A stretch of 64,000 bases of DNA from Callorhinus ursinus (lineage: Eukaryota; Chordata; Mammalia; Carnivora; Otariidae). The stretch covers positions 21,670,835 through 21,734,834 of the forward strand of contig NW_020313005.1 in NCBI RefSeq assembly GCF_003265705.1, written 5' to 3'. The notes below the pieces were generated by a model that did not search any database, was not told the origin of the DNA, and was given only the letters and a program-made list of their open reading frames with translations. The position numbers were made by a program, and so were the translations under genes. The number at the start of each line of letters is the position of its first letter. Position 1 is the first letter of the stretch. Shown here piece after piece: positions 11,953 to 23,770 of the stretch.

Positions 11953-12168
11953 GGGGCACCTGGGTGGCTCGTTGGTTAAGCATCTGCCTTCAGCTCAGGT
12001 CATGATGCCAGGGTCCTGGGATCGAGTCCTACATTGGGCTCCTTGCTCAGCAGGGAGCCTGCTTCTCCCTCTCCCCCTCTCCCTCACTCCCCTGCTTATG
12101 CTCTGTCTCTTGCTATCTCTCTCTCTCAAATAAATAAATAAAAATCTTAAAAAAGTAAAAAAGACAAG
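11953..12168 (+). mobile_element. Can-SINE
   Basis: Head ggggcacctgggtggctcg, B-box-like gggatcgagtccta, then CT-rich region and (AATAAAT)/A tail to about 12168. No clean duplication is visible because both flanks are A-rich (gaaaaaagaa and taaaaaagacaa). Confidence 0.92.
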
Positions 12169-12426
12169 GAATTTAAATTTCAGAACAGGTAATCTGTTTA
12201 GTTGCATTGCTTCAGATACTTTGACCACTAGATCACCTTTTAAAAACCAGGTTCCTAAATAGTCATATCTTAAATTAAAATGGATCTCATAGTGAATTTT
12301 TTATACAGACTGTCTCTGAGGAAAATTTCTTAGGGAAGCCAGATGTCTAGAGGAAAAAGAAAAACTAGGACACCAGAAGAATTTGAAGCATCTGGCATAA
12401 ACAAACATTAAACACAGCCCAGACAG

Positions 12427-12624
12427 ATGGGTAATATAAGCACAGAGATGGAAATACTAAGAAATAATCAAAAAGAAATGCTGGAAATGAAAAACACTGT
12501 AATAGAAAAGAACAGTGTCTTTGATGGTTTCATTAGTAGACTGGACAGAGCTGAGGAAAGCATCAGTGAGCTTGAACATAAGTCAATAGAACTTCTCAAA
12601 CTGAAGTGCAAAAAGAAAAAGTAA
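12427..12624 (+). pseudogene. Old L1 ORF1 fragment (coiled-coil part)
   Basis: A 65-codon open piece with a heptad-like charged pattern (MEILRNNQKEMLEMKNT, then LDRAEESISELEHK) typical of the L1 ORF1 coiled coil. ORF1 protein trimerises and coats L1 RNA. It lacks the RNA-recognition and C-terminal domains in frame, and a SINE follows at 12652. Confidence 0.8.
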
Positions 12625-12651
12625 TGAAAAAATATTAAATAACTATGTGAT

Positions 12652-12766
12652 GGGGTGCCTGGCTGGCTCAGTCAGAAGAGCATGCGACTTTGGGGTCATG
12701 AGTTTGAGCCCCACATGGGGTGTAGAGATTGCTAAAAACAAACAAACAAACAAACAAATAAATAAC
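12652..12766 (+). mobile_element. Short, old Can-SINE with (AAAC)n tail
   Basis: Head ggggtgcctggctggctcag, B-box-like gagtttgagccccaca, ends gtgtagagattgct followed by an (AAAC)n(AAAT)n tail. It lacks the CT-rich middle of the longer SINEs, so it is a different, older subfamily. A diverged duplication (around aaataact) may flank it. Confidence 0.85.
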
Positions 12767-13449
12767 TTGTAAAAAATATGAATGTGTCCCCAGTACTGCA
12801 TGGGGCATACTTAAAAAAATTAAAGAACTATGGGATAATTTTAAAAGGTGGAACATACACTTAATTAGTATAACAGAAGGAGAAGGAAGAATGAGCAGAA
12901 AAGAATATTTAAAGTAACAATGTCTGAAAACTTTCCAAACTTCATTACAAATGCTAAACCACAGACCCAGGATGCTCAAAGAACACTAAGGGAGATAAAT
13001 ACCAAAAAGCACACCTAGGAAAATCATATTCCTAGAAATGGAAAATCAAAAGCAAAAATCAAGTCAGAGGGAGGAATAAAGCCACCTTACTTGTAGAGGA
13101 ACAAGGATAATAAATATAGCAGGCTTCTGGGCAGAAACCATGCTGGCATAAAGAGTGATATGAAATCTTTAAAGTATAGAAAAAAGAAATTCCAACTAGA
13201 ATTCTATGTCCAGTGAAATGATCCTTCAAAAACAAAGAAGAAATTAAGATTTTCAAAGATAAAAACAGATAATTTTTTGGTGGCATACTTACCCTGAAAG
13301 AAATGATTAAAAAAAAAAGCCCTTCCAGGAAAATGAAAATGAAACTCCTCACAATGAAAACTCAGATCTACATACAAATAGAAAGGTCATCAGAGAAAAA
13401 AATAAGTAAAATAATGAAGCTGTAAAGAAAGCTGTATGCACTTAACAAT

Positions 13450-13740
13450 GTGGCATCAAAATATGTTAGGCAAAAATCTGATAGAATTAGCAAATCCTCT
13501 ATGATAGTTGGAGACTCTAGTACCCCTCTTTTAGTAATTGATATATCAAACAGGCAGAAAATCACTAAGAATCAAATTCAGCTAAACAGTACCAATCAAC
13601 TTGATCTATTTGACAATTATAGAATTCTCCATACAGCAACAGCTAACTTCTTCTCAAGCTTACATGGAACATTTACTGATGATAAAGACCATATTCTGGA
13701 CCAGATCATAAAACACACCTTAAAAAATTTAGAAGACTAG
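13450..13740 (+). pseudogene. Old L1 ORF2 endonuclease fragment
   Basis: A 96-codon open piece aligns with the middle of the L1 endonuclease: IVGDSSTPLLVID stands where young copies have [12 protein letters not shown], and SSLHGTF where they have SSAHGTF. The key Asp-Asn pair of the catalytic loop (GDFN) is changed to GDSS, and the SDH motif is beyond the frame end. Not functional. Confidence 0.8.
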
Positions 13741-13897
13741 AAATCATAAAAATATGGTCTTAGACCACAATGAAATTAAACTAGAAATCAATAACAAAAA
13801 GATAGCTAGAAAATCTGCAAATTTTTAGGAATTAAATAACACACTTCTAACTTCACATAGGACAAAGATGTCTCAAGAGAAATTTTAAAATATTTTG

Positions 13898-14080
13898 GGG
13901 GCACCTGGGTGGCTCAGTTGGTTAGACGTCTAACTCTCAATTTTGGCCCAGGTCATGATTTCAGGGTCAAGTCCCATGTCAGGCTCTGTGCTGAGTGCGG
14001 AGCCTGCTTGAGATTCTCTCTCTCTCCTTCTTCTGCCCCTGCCTCCCACTATTCTCTCTCTCTCTCAAAAAAAAAGAAAG
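13898..14080 (+). mobile_element. Old Can-SINE
   Basis: Head ggggcacctgggtggctcag, ending in (TC)n and an A run near 14068-14080. The old L1 ORF2 sequence resumes directly after it (actaatgaaaatgaaagc), and aaaatattttg before and aaagtagtttg after look like a diverged duplication. Confidence 0.9.
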
Positions 14081-15886
14081 TAGTTTGAACTAATGAAAAT
14101 GAAAGCACAACTTATCAAAATCTGTAGGATATAGCAAAAACAGTATTTAGAGAGAAATATATAGTATTAATATACATATTAGAAAAGAAGAAATCCAAAA
14201 TATATAACCCAAATTTCCATTTTATGAAAACTGGAAAAGGAAGAGCAATTAAAGCAGAAGAAAAGATGAATAAAAATCAATGACATTGAAAACAGGCAAT
14301 CAATAGAGAAAAATCAATGAAACCAAAATTTAGTTGTTTCACATTATCAATAAAAGTGACGAACCTTTATCTAGGCACAAACTTCTAATATCTGAAATGA
14401 AAAATGGAGCATTACTTTTGATCTCATGGGTATTATAATGATAACAAAGTAACATTATAAACAACTTATTTGCAAACAAATTTGATAACATAGATGAAAT
14501 GAACCAATTTCTTTTAAGACACAATCAAAACTCACAAAAGGGACATAATCTTAATAGGTCTATAGCTGCTAAAGAAATTGAGCCAATAACTAGGAATTTT
14601 CAAAATAGAAAACAAAGAACTCCTTCCAAAAAAGAAAGCACTAATGAATTCTACCCAACATTTGAAATGATACCAATTCTCAACAATCTTTGCCAGGAAA
14701 TAGATACAGAGGGAACACTTCCTAATTTATTTTATAAGGCCAGCATTACCCTAATGCTAAAATGTATAAAGACATTACAAGAAAGGAAAACGATACACCA
14801 AAATAACTTATGAATACAGATGCACAAATCCTCAACAAAATAGTAGCAAATTGAATTCAATAATGTATAAAAGAATTACAGACCATGATAAGTTGAATTT
14901 ATTCCAAGTATACAAGGGTGGTTCAGCATTTGAAAAGTAATCAGTGTAATCCATGATATCAACTAACTTAAGAAGAAAAAAATCATATAATCACACACTT
15001 TGGACAATTTTCCCCTAAGACCAAGATCAAGGCAAGGATGTCTACTCTCACCACTCATATTCATCACCATAGTGGACTCCTATCTAGTGTAATAGGACAA
15101 ATATATATGATATAAGATTAGAAAGGAAAAAATAAAACTGACATTATTATCTATATAGAAAAAAAATAAAGTAGCAACAAAAAATATTTCCCAGAACAAA
15201 TAAACATGCACACATGGTAAAGTTGCAGAATACAACTTTAATCTATGAAAGTTAACTTATTTCCTTTATACCTGCAATTAACGATTGGAATTTAAATACA
15301 AACAAAACATTCTTGTTACAATAAAACTAAAGCCATGAAAAACTTAGTGATAAATCTAAAAATATATAGCATGTCTATTTGCAAAAACTTACAGAACTCT
15401 GAAGAAACCAAAAATCTAAATAAGTGGAGAGATATTCCATGTTCATATATTGGGAGACTTCCCATCATTAGGATGTCAATTGTTTCCAACTTGATCTCTA
15501 CATTCAACAAAATTCCAATTAAAATCCAGCAATCTATTTTGCAGATATTGACAGGTTGATTCTAAAATTTATGTGGAAAGTCACAAGATCTAAAAGAGCT
15601 AACACAGTGCTGGAGAAGGAAAAAAAGAGGAAAGATTCATGTTACCCATTTTCAAGACTTACTATGAAGGTACAGTAATGAAGATAGTATGGTACTCAGA
15701 AAAAACAACAAACAAACAAACAAACGAAAAAAACAACAGGCATGTAGATTAATGGAATGGAAGAGAGGGCCCAGAAAAAGACTCAAAAAATACAGTCAAC
15801 TGATCTTTGACAAAGTCACAAAAGCAATTCAATGGAAAAAGGATGGTCTTTCAGCTGAAACAACTGGGCAACTGTATGTGGAAGAA

Positions 15887-15924
15887 AGAAAGAAAGAAAG
15901 AAAGAAGAAAGAAAAAGAAAGAAA

Positions 15925-15968
<44 letters not shown>

Positions 15969-16110
15969 NNNNNNNNNNNNNNNNNNNNNNNNNNNNNNNN
16001 NNNNNNNNNNNNNNNNNNNNNNNNNNNNNNNNNNNNNNNNNNNNNNNNNNNNNNNNNNNNNNNNNNNNAAGGAAGGAAGGAAGGAAGGAAGGAAGGAAGG
16101 AAGGAAGGAA
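15887..16110. repeat. (GAAA)n / (GGAA)n microsatellite spanning an assembly gap
   Basis: GAAA-type units fill 15887-15968 and GGAA units fill 16069-16110, with 100 Ns between them (15969-16068). The old L1 reads on both sides (caactgggcaactgtatg before, aaatgaacataggcacc after), so the array grew inside the L1. The true length is unknown. Confidence 0.97.
15969..16068. other. Assembly gap (100 N)
   Basis: Exactly 100 N characters, the conventional size for a gap of unknown length. Confidence 0.99.
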
Positions 16111-17359
16111 AAAGGGAAGAAATGAACATAGGCACCAACTTTACACCTTTCACAAAAATGAACTCAAAATAGATCTTAGACCTTAATGTAAAATGAAATC
16201 TGTAAAAACAAAAAAGAACAAGAGAAAATTTTTTGGACATTAAGCTTGAGTTTTTAGATATAACACCAAGACAAGGATCCACAAAAGAATAAAAGTGATA
16301 AATTTGACTTTATCAAAATCAAATACTTCTACTATGAGGGAAACACTATTAAGAGGATGGAAAGAAAGCCACAGACTGGGAGAAAATATTTGCAAAACAC
16401 ATATTTGATTAAAGACTCACAGTAAAATTATACAAAGAACGTTTAAAAGCCAACAATGAAAAAACAAACAACCCCATTGGGCAAAAGTTCAGACAGATAC
16501 CTCGACAAAGAAAATATACTGATAGGAAAGAAACATATAAAAAAGTTTCTCAACATCATTTGTCATTAGAGAAGTACAAAATAAAACAATGAGATACTAA
16601 TACATATTTATTAAAATGGCTAAAATTAAAAAAAAAAACCCTGATAATACCAATTGCTGGCAAGGATGTAGAGCAAGAAGAACCCTCCTTCATTACTGAT
16701 GAGAATGCAAATCACATAGCAACTCTGCAGCATGGTATAGCAGGTTCTTACAGAGCTAAACATGGTCTCGCCACAAGATCCAGCAAAAGCACTCTTATCT
16801 ATTTATACAACTGATTTTAAGACCTGTTTAGATGGACCTTGAAAGTGTTCTGCGAAGTGAAATAAGTCAGACGGAGGAAGACAAATACTGTATGTGATCA
16901 CTTACATATGGCATCTAAAAAAGCCAAATGCATAGAAACAAAGACTAAAATGGCCGTGTCCAGGAACCAGGGGGTGGAGGGTGGGGAGGAGTAGTGGAAA
17001 AGATAAAAAGAAATGAACCAAGACATGGGTGAGCCTTAAATATATATTTCCAAGTGATAGAAGCCAGTCTCAAAAACACTACATACTCTCTGATTTAAAT
17101 TATATGACATTCTGGAGAAGGCAAAACTAAAGAGACAGTAAACATCAATGGGTGCTAGGGGGATTGGGGAGGGCAATGTTGAATAGATGAAGCACAGAAC
17201 ACGTTTTTTAGGGAGTTGAGACTACTCTGTATGACACTATAATGGCAAGTATATGATACTATGCTCTTGTCAAAATCCAGAAGACTTTACAGCATAGATC
17301 TTTACATCATTAAGGAGTGAACCTTGATGTATGTAATTTTTTTTTAGAAATTTATTTAA

Positions 17360-17508
17360 GTGGTGCTTGGGTGGCTCAGTCGGTAAGCATGATCCTTGAC
17401 TTCAGCTCAGGTCTTGATCTCAGGATCGTGAGTCCAGGCCCTGCATTGGGCTTCATGCTGGACACGGAACCTACTTAAAAATAAAAAAAATAAAAATAAA
17501 AATGAATA
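17360..17508 (+). mobile_element. Old Can-SINE in L1M 3' UTR
   Basis: A head reading gtggtgcttgggtggctcag, then a diverged body and an AATAAAAATAAAAATG tail. Host L1 3'-UTR sequence resumes after 17510. Confidence 0.85.
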
Positions 17509-17741
17509 AATCCATTTAGAAGGTTACAGGATTTCATGATGGAATGCAGACATGGACAAAACAATCTGACTGCTTTACAAATCTATGGAACACCTCACTG
17601 AAGGAGGTGAGGGGCCCGGGTGCTGACCTATGCAACTGGAAATGATTCTGTAAGACTAAAGGCAAGAGAGACTGTACATAAGCACTGTGTTCCAGTTGAT
17701 AAAGATGTTCCCACAGGAGTGCAGACTGACAATTCTGATAC

Positions 17742-18154
17742 TGCCATACATTTTTTAAAAATATTTTTTATTATGTTATGTCAATCACCATACATTACAT
17801 CATTAGTTTTTGATGTAGTGTTCCATGATTCCTTGTTTGCATATAACACCCAGAGCTCCATGCAGAACATGCCCTCTTTAATACCCATCACCAGGCTAAC
17901 CCATCCTCCCACACCCCCTCCCCTCTAGAACCCTCAGTTTGTTTCTCAGAGTCCATAGTCTCTCATGGTTCATCTCCCCCTCCAATTCCCCCCCACTTCA
18001 TTTTTCCCTTCTTACTATTTTCTTCTTCTTCTTCTTCTTCTTCTTCTTTTTTTAACATATAATGTATTATTTGTTTCAGAAGTACAGGTGTGTGATTCAA
18101 CAGTCTCACACAATTCACAGTGCTATGGTGAGCACTGTGAATTGCCATACATTT
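17742..18154 (-). mobile_element. Young L1 3' end with tiny 5' inversion and 12-bp TSD
   Basis: 17754-18120 is antisense L1 3' UTR. At 18121-18124 (tgct) the orientation flips: 18121-18143 is the sense-strand version of the same L1 region (tgctatggtgagcactgtg). Perfect duplications tgccatacattt at 17742-17753 and 18143-18154 bracket the whole unit, so the inverted piece is part of one insertion. This is the known outcome of twin priming. The internal pyrimidine tract is expanded to about nine TTC units (18020-18049). Confidence 0.94.
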
Positions 18155-18740
18155 GTATTTGAAGTGAATGACTAAAATGACGGCAGATGGTGGGAGCCAG
18201 GTTGCTCACTGTTGAAGTGGGAGGTTACATATAAATAAGAAAGGAATGGAGACTAGAATAATCAATGTGGATATGGGTTAGTTAGAGACATCACTATGGA
18301 CACATGTCTGGCTCAAGACACACAGCTGGCCTGAGAGATGTGTATCTGGAACATGGGTTAGTATGTACACATACATTTCCTTAGAGAAGCTACAGGCAAT
18401 AATACCCAGTGGCAATATTCTGATATCAATGAGGAGAAAATACAAAATGAGGTTCAGACTCCCATAGCCTGTCCATAGCTCTCACTTAATTATTTAAACC
18501 TCTGTTATGTCATGAGATGGACCATAATATTCCATTTGTTGGAATCACAGATATTTACTTTTCTCTTTAACAGTTTGGAATGATATTCTAAGTTTGTAAT
18601 GGAGGTCGTTACAGTTTTCTTAAAACAACAATGGGGTTATTACCCTCTGGTGATGTAAACCTTCAGGATTCAGTGGCCTTTTATGCCATGAATAGGACAC
18701 AGACAAATAGACACTGGTAAAAATAACATTATAACTGATA
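18155..18740. other. Unique intergenic DNA
   Basis: No gene or repeat is recognised. Confidence 0.5.
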
Positions 18741-18744
18741 ATAA

Positions 18745-18985
18745 AATTAGTAGTAAAACTATGGGCCAGGCATGGCTAAAAGCTTTATATGCATCCTCTC
18801 ATTACCACATTGAACACTCACAACAACGTGTTGAGGTAATTACCGCCAATATTTCCATTTCACTGCTAGAGAAGCTAAGGAGAAGAGAAATTTAATGACT
18901 TACCCAAGGTTAAACAATAAGTAAATGAAGGAGCTGGACTATACCCTGCATAATTTGACTTCTGAGCACACACTCTTTACTAGCA
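18745..18985 (-). repeat. MIR relic
   Basis: Reverse-complement MIR order is clear: 'gggccaggcatggctaaaag', 'atcctctcattaccacattg', 'ccatttcactgctagagaag', 'gacttacccaaggttaaac', 'ggagctggactatac'. Confidence 0.75.
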
Positions 18986-19374
18986 AGGAAATTGCATTGC
19001 AAAGCTAAGGCCCTATTAAACCATCCTTGCTCATTGTAGGAAGGATACTATATCACTGACAGCACCATCCGCTATGGAGCACCCACATTTAGAAAGAATG
19101 GAGACTTTTTAATGATCAAGCTAGTCTTTGAAGCGTGAGATTTGATTGCCCATCATTTAGAACATAAGTGCTTTAATGGCACGAAATAATTTGGATCATG
19201 TGGATTTTTCTGCCCCCTCTCCCAACAATTTAGAATATAGAGAGCATGCTTGAGAAGGCAGTGTTGCTAGAAGACCAGAAGAAATGTTAGCGCTGGAAAA
19301 TGGAAATGAATCAATTCACTCCTTAATGTCTCTGTAAGTAGATGCGAAGCGAATAATAATAAAAGCTTCAGCTG
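18986..19374. other. Unique intergenic DNA
   Basis: No gene or repeat is recognised. Confidence 0.5.
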
Positions 19375-19590
19375 AATGAGTACCTAGTACGTGCTAGACA
19401 CTGTTCTAAGCTTTATTGTATATTATCTCATTTAAACCCCACAACAGCACTCCAAGGCAGATATTATTTACAGAGGAGGAACACAGACCCAGTAATTTAT
19501 ACTCCTAAGATTGCACTGCTAGAAAACAGTAGAGTCAGGATGTCTGATTGCAAAACGTGTTCTATTAATGACAAAGCTATACAATCTCCC
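19375..19590 (-). repeat. MIR relic
   Basis: Reverse-complement MIR blocks: 'gtgctagacactgttctaag', 'ttatctcatttaaacccc', 'cagaggaggaacacagacc'. A second MIR some 400 bp from the last. Confidence 0.75.
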
Positions 19591-20890
19591 TGTGTGCAAT
19601 TCACATCAAACGAGGATTAGAGAATGACAGTTTTCAAGAAGATAGATCTGAGTTTCACAGAGACATCAGAATTCTGTTTGCTTGTAGATAACTATGATTT
19701 TCCCTTCCTCCTAAAAAATATCTTTGTAATAGGCATTCTGTTAGTGTAATTAAGAAAAGCTAATTAGATATTCAGATCGAGTGAGACCCTTGCAAATCCC
19801 ATAGAAATAGAGCATATGTTCCAGAATGTCTGTCTAATTCAGTTAGTTTTAAAATTGTGGTGGTGATTCCAGAGTTCAGGTTATGATCGCTTCATGGGCC
19901 AGTAAATTGTGTGTGTGTGTTTCTGTTGCCAAAGAAAGCATCCTTTCTAGCCACCAGCCGGTAAATGGGGCCTATTGTCTTAAGAATCAAGGGATCCACA
20001 TTATGTCAAAATTGGGTAGAGTTCCTGTGGTAAATAGGATGGATTGGTGGTGATCTTTTTATTTACAAAGACAGCTTATAATTCTAGCAAGAAACTACAT
20101 CTCCTTGTGTAGTAACCCAATAGATTTCTTGAGGCAAAATAATGACTCAAAGAGAGTGCCCCTCTCTTGGTCCCAGGGCAACATGAGGAGAGACCTGGTA
20201 ATTTATTTTTGTAGAGCACTTCACTGTGACAGTGGACTCACAGATCTCAACCAGTCCTCATGCTGACAGGGAAGGTTTTATGGGGATAAAACAGACTATT
20301 AGGAGCTAGATAACTTGTCAAGTTTATCTAGTATGTGGCTGAATTAGTCCTTGAATTAATCTTGAATTAGTCTTGAATTTTGTCTGCTCGAAATGTAATA
20401 TGTACTCAAGGATAAATTTTTGTTTGCAGTAGTTTGCTAAAGGTACAAAATAGCTCTTCAATCGTTCATTCATTCATGTTATTCATGTGGGGTGAGGATA
20501 GACAGATTTCACTCAAGCTGCACCATCCCTGGTAGCTATGATTTCTCAGTGTAGGAGAGACAGAATTTGGGGAAAATTTTACTGATCAGGAACACTAATC
20601 TTTTTCTAACCACAGCACTTTATATGGATTTTACTTCTGATTAACACATGTTTTGAAAAATATTTTTTTACACACATGAATTATTGTGAGTGAAAACTAT
20701 AAAGTAAAAAAAAATATTAATACTGGTCAAAAAATATAGTTAGGCCAACTTATAACCACATAGGCCCTCCTCTTGCTTTTCCTTAACTCCAGTGACATAT
20801 GACTAGAGAATATAATCACCTTAGTTAACATTAACACTAACTTCACGGGTTATAAATATTTCACAGAAAAGCTTACTTTTCTTAATAATA
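19591..20890. other. Unique DNA with a possible MIR relic
   Basis: 20175-20400 may be a decayed minus-strand MIR (cagtcctcatgctgacagg, ggataaaacagactatt, gataacttgtcaag). An imperfect tandem of about 11-12 bp (units like cttgaattagt) lies at 20339-20381. No gene is recognised. Confidence 0.4.
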
Positions 20891-21089
20891 TCACATTTTT
20901 CTATAAAGCAAGAAGTCCTGTGTGTCCAGCTTGGGGAGGTAAGGTGCTGGCTGGTTTATTTTTTCCTGCAGGAATATCAGGATTGTCTTTAAGTTTAGGC
21001 TGTGATGATGGACTTGGAGGGTGGTCTGCTTTAGAAAATAAAAAATAACTTTATCTCTATTAACTAAACTATATGTTTTAATATACAAA

Positions 21090-21094
21090 TTCTT

Positions 21095-21125
<31 letters not shown>

Positions 21126-21141
21126 TATACACACTACACAC
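21090..21141. repeat. (TC)n(CA)n compound microsatellite
   Basis: A TC run passes into a CA run with short interruptions (tatac, ctac). Confidence 0.95.
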
Positions 21142-21457
21142 ACGAATGCTTCTATTCATGCACATTTCCCCATAGCTTTTTGAAAACTGTTGAAAGCTCA
21201 GTCACCAAATCAGTTATGAAAAACAGAAGTTAGCTAACAAATCTTATTCCCTAAACTGCACTTATATAGTCAATGATCCTTCTACAGAAAAGCACAGCCA
21301 AATGAAGTCTGGCTGCCTTATGCTTTGTAGGAGAAAAGAAAGAAAAAAAAAAGCGAAGTAAGAGATTTGAAGTTGAAGAAAGAGAGGAAATAAAACCAAA
21401 GGCCATCTTCTCTAAAGTTACACACTGGGGTACTGGAGGGAACTGGGGTTGAGGTGA

Positions 21458-21832
21458 TGTCTTAGTCCATGCTGTAGCAGAATGCCACAAACTAGGGGGC
21501 TTTAACAGCAAACATACATTTCTCACCATTCTGGAGGCTGGGAGTCCAAGATCAAGGTGCAGGCAGATTCAGTGTCTGTCAAGAGCCCACTTCCTGGTTC
21601 ATAGATGGAAAGGTGTCTTCTTACTGTGTCCTTGCATGGCAGAAGGGGCAAGGGAGCTCTCTGGGGTCTCTTATGAGGGTACTCATTCCATTCTTGAGGG
21701 CCCCACCCTCAAGACCTAATCACCTCCCAAGGGCCACACCTCCAAATATCACACTGGGGACTAAGTCTCAACCTATGAATTTGAGGGGTAGGGCCCAAGC
21801 ATTTAGTCTATGGCAGGTGGAAGATGGGAAAA
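21458..21832 (-). repeat. ERVL-MaLR LTR (MST-like), antisense
   Basis: Read in reverse complement it follows the MST LTR plan. In the window orientation: 'ttagtccatgctgtagcag', 'ttctcaccattctggaggctg', 'gtccaagatcaaggtgc', 'cttcctggttcatagatgg', 'ctctctggggtctctta', 'cctaatcacctcccaag', 'cacacctccaaatatcaca' and 'agtctatggcag'. Solo LTR, no retroviral genes adjacent. Confidence 0.85.
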
Positions 21833-22084
21833 GAACCAGAGGTGTCTTTCCTGCAAAGTAAAAGTTCACACCTACTCCGCTGATGTGTGTCTATGCCGCC
21901 CAGTACTGAATCTTACAAAAGGAAAGACAAAATAGGCTCAGCAGCTGGTAACAGAACTCAGGACCCTGAGATGTTCCTAGTGCACCATGCTTGCCAGTTG
22001 GGCAATGCATATGGACTGCAGTCTAGGGGTGCAGTCACACCCCATGGCTTGACTAGCATGAACTAGAAAGAGGAAAGGGCAATG

Positions 22085-22310
22085 ATGGGTTAAAGACTGA
22101 AACTCTGAGCTCAAATAACCAGGATTCAAACTGGCCTGACAGTGCTGGAAAAGACAGCTAACCACTACAAACCTCATTTTCTCATCTGTGCAGGAGCGAA
22201 GGATGCTGAAGAGTATAGAATGCAATAATGTAAGGAAGTACTTAACACGCTACCTAGGATACAGTAAGATCCGAGGACATGGTAGCTATTACTGTCAAGA
22301 AACAAAGGCT
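22085..22310 (+). repeat. MIR relic
   Basis: 'actctgagctcaaataacc', 'cctcattttctcatctgtgc' and 'cacgctacctaggatacag' follow the MIR order. Confidence 0.6.
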
Positions 22311-22700
22311 CAGAAACTTCCTAGGGTTATAGCCAACAGCCCCTCCAGATGGTGACTCTGTGAAGTGGGCACTAAATGCTCAGACGGTAACTTGATGGCC
22401 AGATTCCATTTAGTTTTTCGGATACAAGCATTAAAGAGTCTGCCCACTCTTTCAATCTCTTCAGCTCCTCTTCACCTGAGCAAGCCGTGCCGACCAGCTG
22501 TCCTCCCTGCAAGTGTACCTAACTTCCCTTTAGCAGTCAAACATTTCCTTTCCTATTCTGATAATCCTTTGCTTCCTGAGTCTCTCTTCAGGATGCAGCT
22601 GGGTTAATCATGTATAGAGAAAGTTGTTTTATGGTGGAAAGAAATAAAACCATATACGCATATTACTGATATTAAAGTAATCCTGTGCATGGGACACACT
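22311..22700. other. Unique intergenic DNA
   Basis: No gene or repeat is recognised. Confidence 0.45.
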
Positions 22701-22704
22701 AGGC

Positions 22705-23165
22705 TGAGATGGTCATGGGTTGAGTTGCATCAGCCCTTCCCCCCCAAAAAAGTTGGAGTCCTGATGACCCTGTACCTTAGAAATGAGCTTATTTGGAGAT
22801 AGGTCCTTTGCAGCATGTAATCAAGTTCAAATGAGGTTGTTAGGATGAGCCTTAATAAATAGGATTGGTATCTTTATAAAAAGGGGAAATTTGGACACAG
22901 AAACAGACACAGAGAGAATGCAAAGTGAAGATGAAGGTGGAAATCAGGGTGATATATATCCCAGCAAAGGAATGCCAAAGATTGCTAGCAAAGTACTAGA
23001 AGTTAAGAGAGAGGCATGGAAGAGATTCTCCCTCACAGTCCTCAAAAAATATTAAGATTGCCTACATCTTGATCTTGGACTTCTAGTCTACAGAACTGTG
23101 AAACAATACATTTCTGTGGTGTAAGCTCACAGTTCACGGTACCTAGTTAGAGCAGCCCTAAGAAA
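22705..23165 (+). repeat. ERVL-MaLR LTR (MLT1A-like)
   Basis: Clear MLT1 blocks in order: 'ccttagaaatgagcttattt', 'ggagataggtcctttgcag', 'gtaatcaagttcaaatgagg', 'ttataaaaaggggaaatttgg', 'acacagaaacagacacag', 'cttgatcttggacttctag', 'cagaactgtgaaacaataca' and 'gagcagccctaag'. Ancient solo LTR. Confidence 0.88.
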
Positions 23166-23590
23166 GGAATCCAGTGACCTGTCCAAAACCACGGTGGTTT
23201 TCTATCCATGACTTTACACCCAGGAGAGAATTAACATTATTTCTGGCTGAGGTTTTCCTTTTTCTCTTACTGAATCACAATGCAAAGTAGATAGTTACAT
23301 ATCCCAGGTAAAATAAAGACATCAATTAAAAATAACATGTAAGAATTTTCTCAAAATTCATCTCTGGATTCCATTTGTAGATAGTGAAAGACAATTGCTT
23401 CTTAATCTGAGGATAAGATCTTCACATCAAGTCCTCAGATATATATACTGTTTCCCTGGTTGGGTGGGTGGGCACTTGAAAGCATAGTGGTTGTGATTGG
23501 GAAGATGATACTTAGAGCTCCAGCACTATGTATATGCGCCTAGTCCAAGTTTGTCTGCAGGAAGGCTGATGTGGTATCATTATCATTTGA
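23166..23590. other. Unique intergenic DNA
   Basis: No gene or repeat is recognised. Confidence 0.45.
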
Positions 23591-23599
23591 ATCTTCAAC

Positions 23600-23770
23600 G
23601 TGAAATAACAAGCACCTGCTGTGTTCAGGGCACTTTGCTGAGTGCAGGGTTTTAGTACCTGAGCTATGTAAAATATGGTTTCTATCTTGTCAAGACTTAA
23701 AATTAGTTGGTGAGCTTGACAAAACACAACACACAGTAGGTGCAAATAGAGTGGGGAGTATTCAATTTCA
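23600..23770 (-). repeat. Probable L2 3'-end relic, antisense
   Basis: 'caagcacctgctgtgttcag', 'ggcactttgctgagtgcag' and 'tctatcttgtcaagactt' parallel the reverse complement of the L2 3' end. Confidence 0.5.

Larger units (their letters stand above)
12355..17742 (+). mobile_element. Old L1 (L1M-type), decayed, with nested SINEs
   Basis: An ancient L1 can be followed from ORF1 (12427-12624, MLEMKNTVIEKNSVFDGFISRLDRAEESISELE) through the ORF1 end (about 13000-13350), ORF2 endonuclease (13450-13740), reverse transcriptase remnants (14080-15560), the C-terminal part (about 16120-16900) and an older-type 3' UTR (about 16900-17742). It holds three SINEs (12652, 13898, 17360), a purine microsatellite with an assembly gap, and the L1 inserted at 17754. 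Reverse transcriptase sequence between about 14990 and 15010 jumps, so an internal deletion is likely. Subfamily is not resolved by eye. Confidence 0.85.

Noticed and set aside
15689..16282. Lys/Glu/Arg-rich frame across the N gap (and its antisense Ser/Phe/Leu frame)
   Set aside because: It is a translation of the GAAA/GGAA microsatellite and Ns, not a gene.
17963..18162. Poly-Glu / poly-Leu frames
   Set aside because: They are translations of the expanded TTC tract in an L1 3' UTR.
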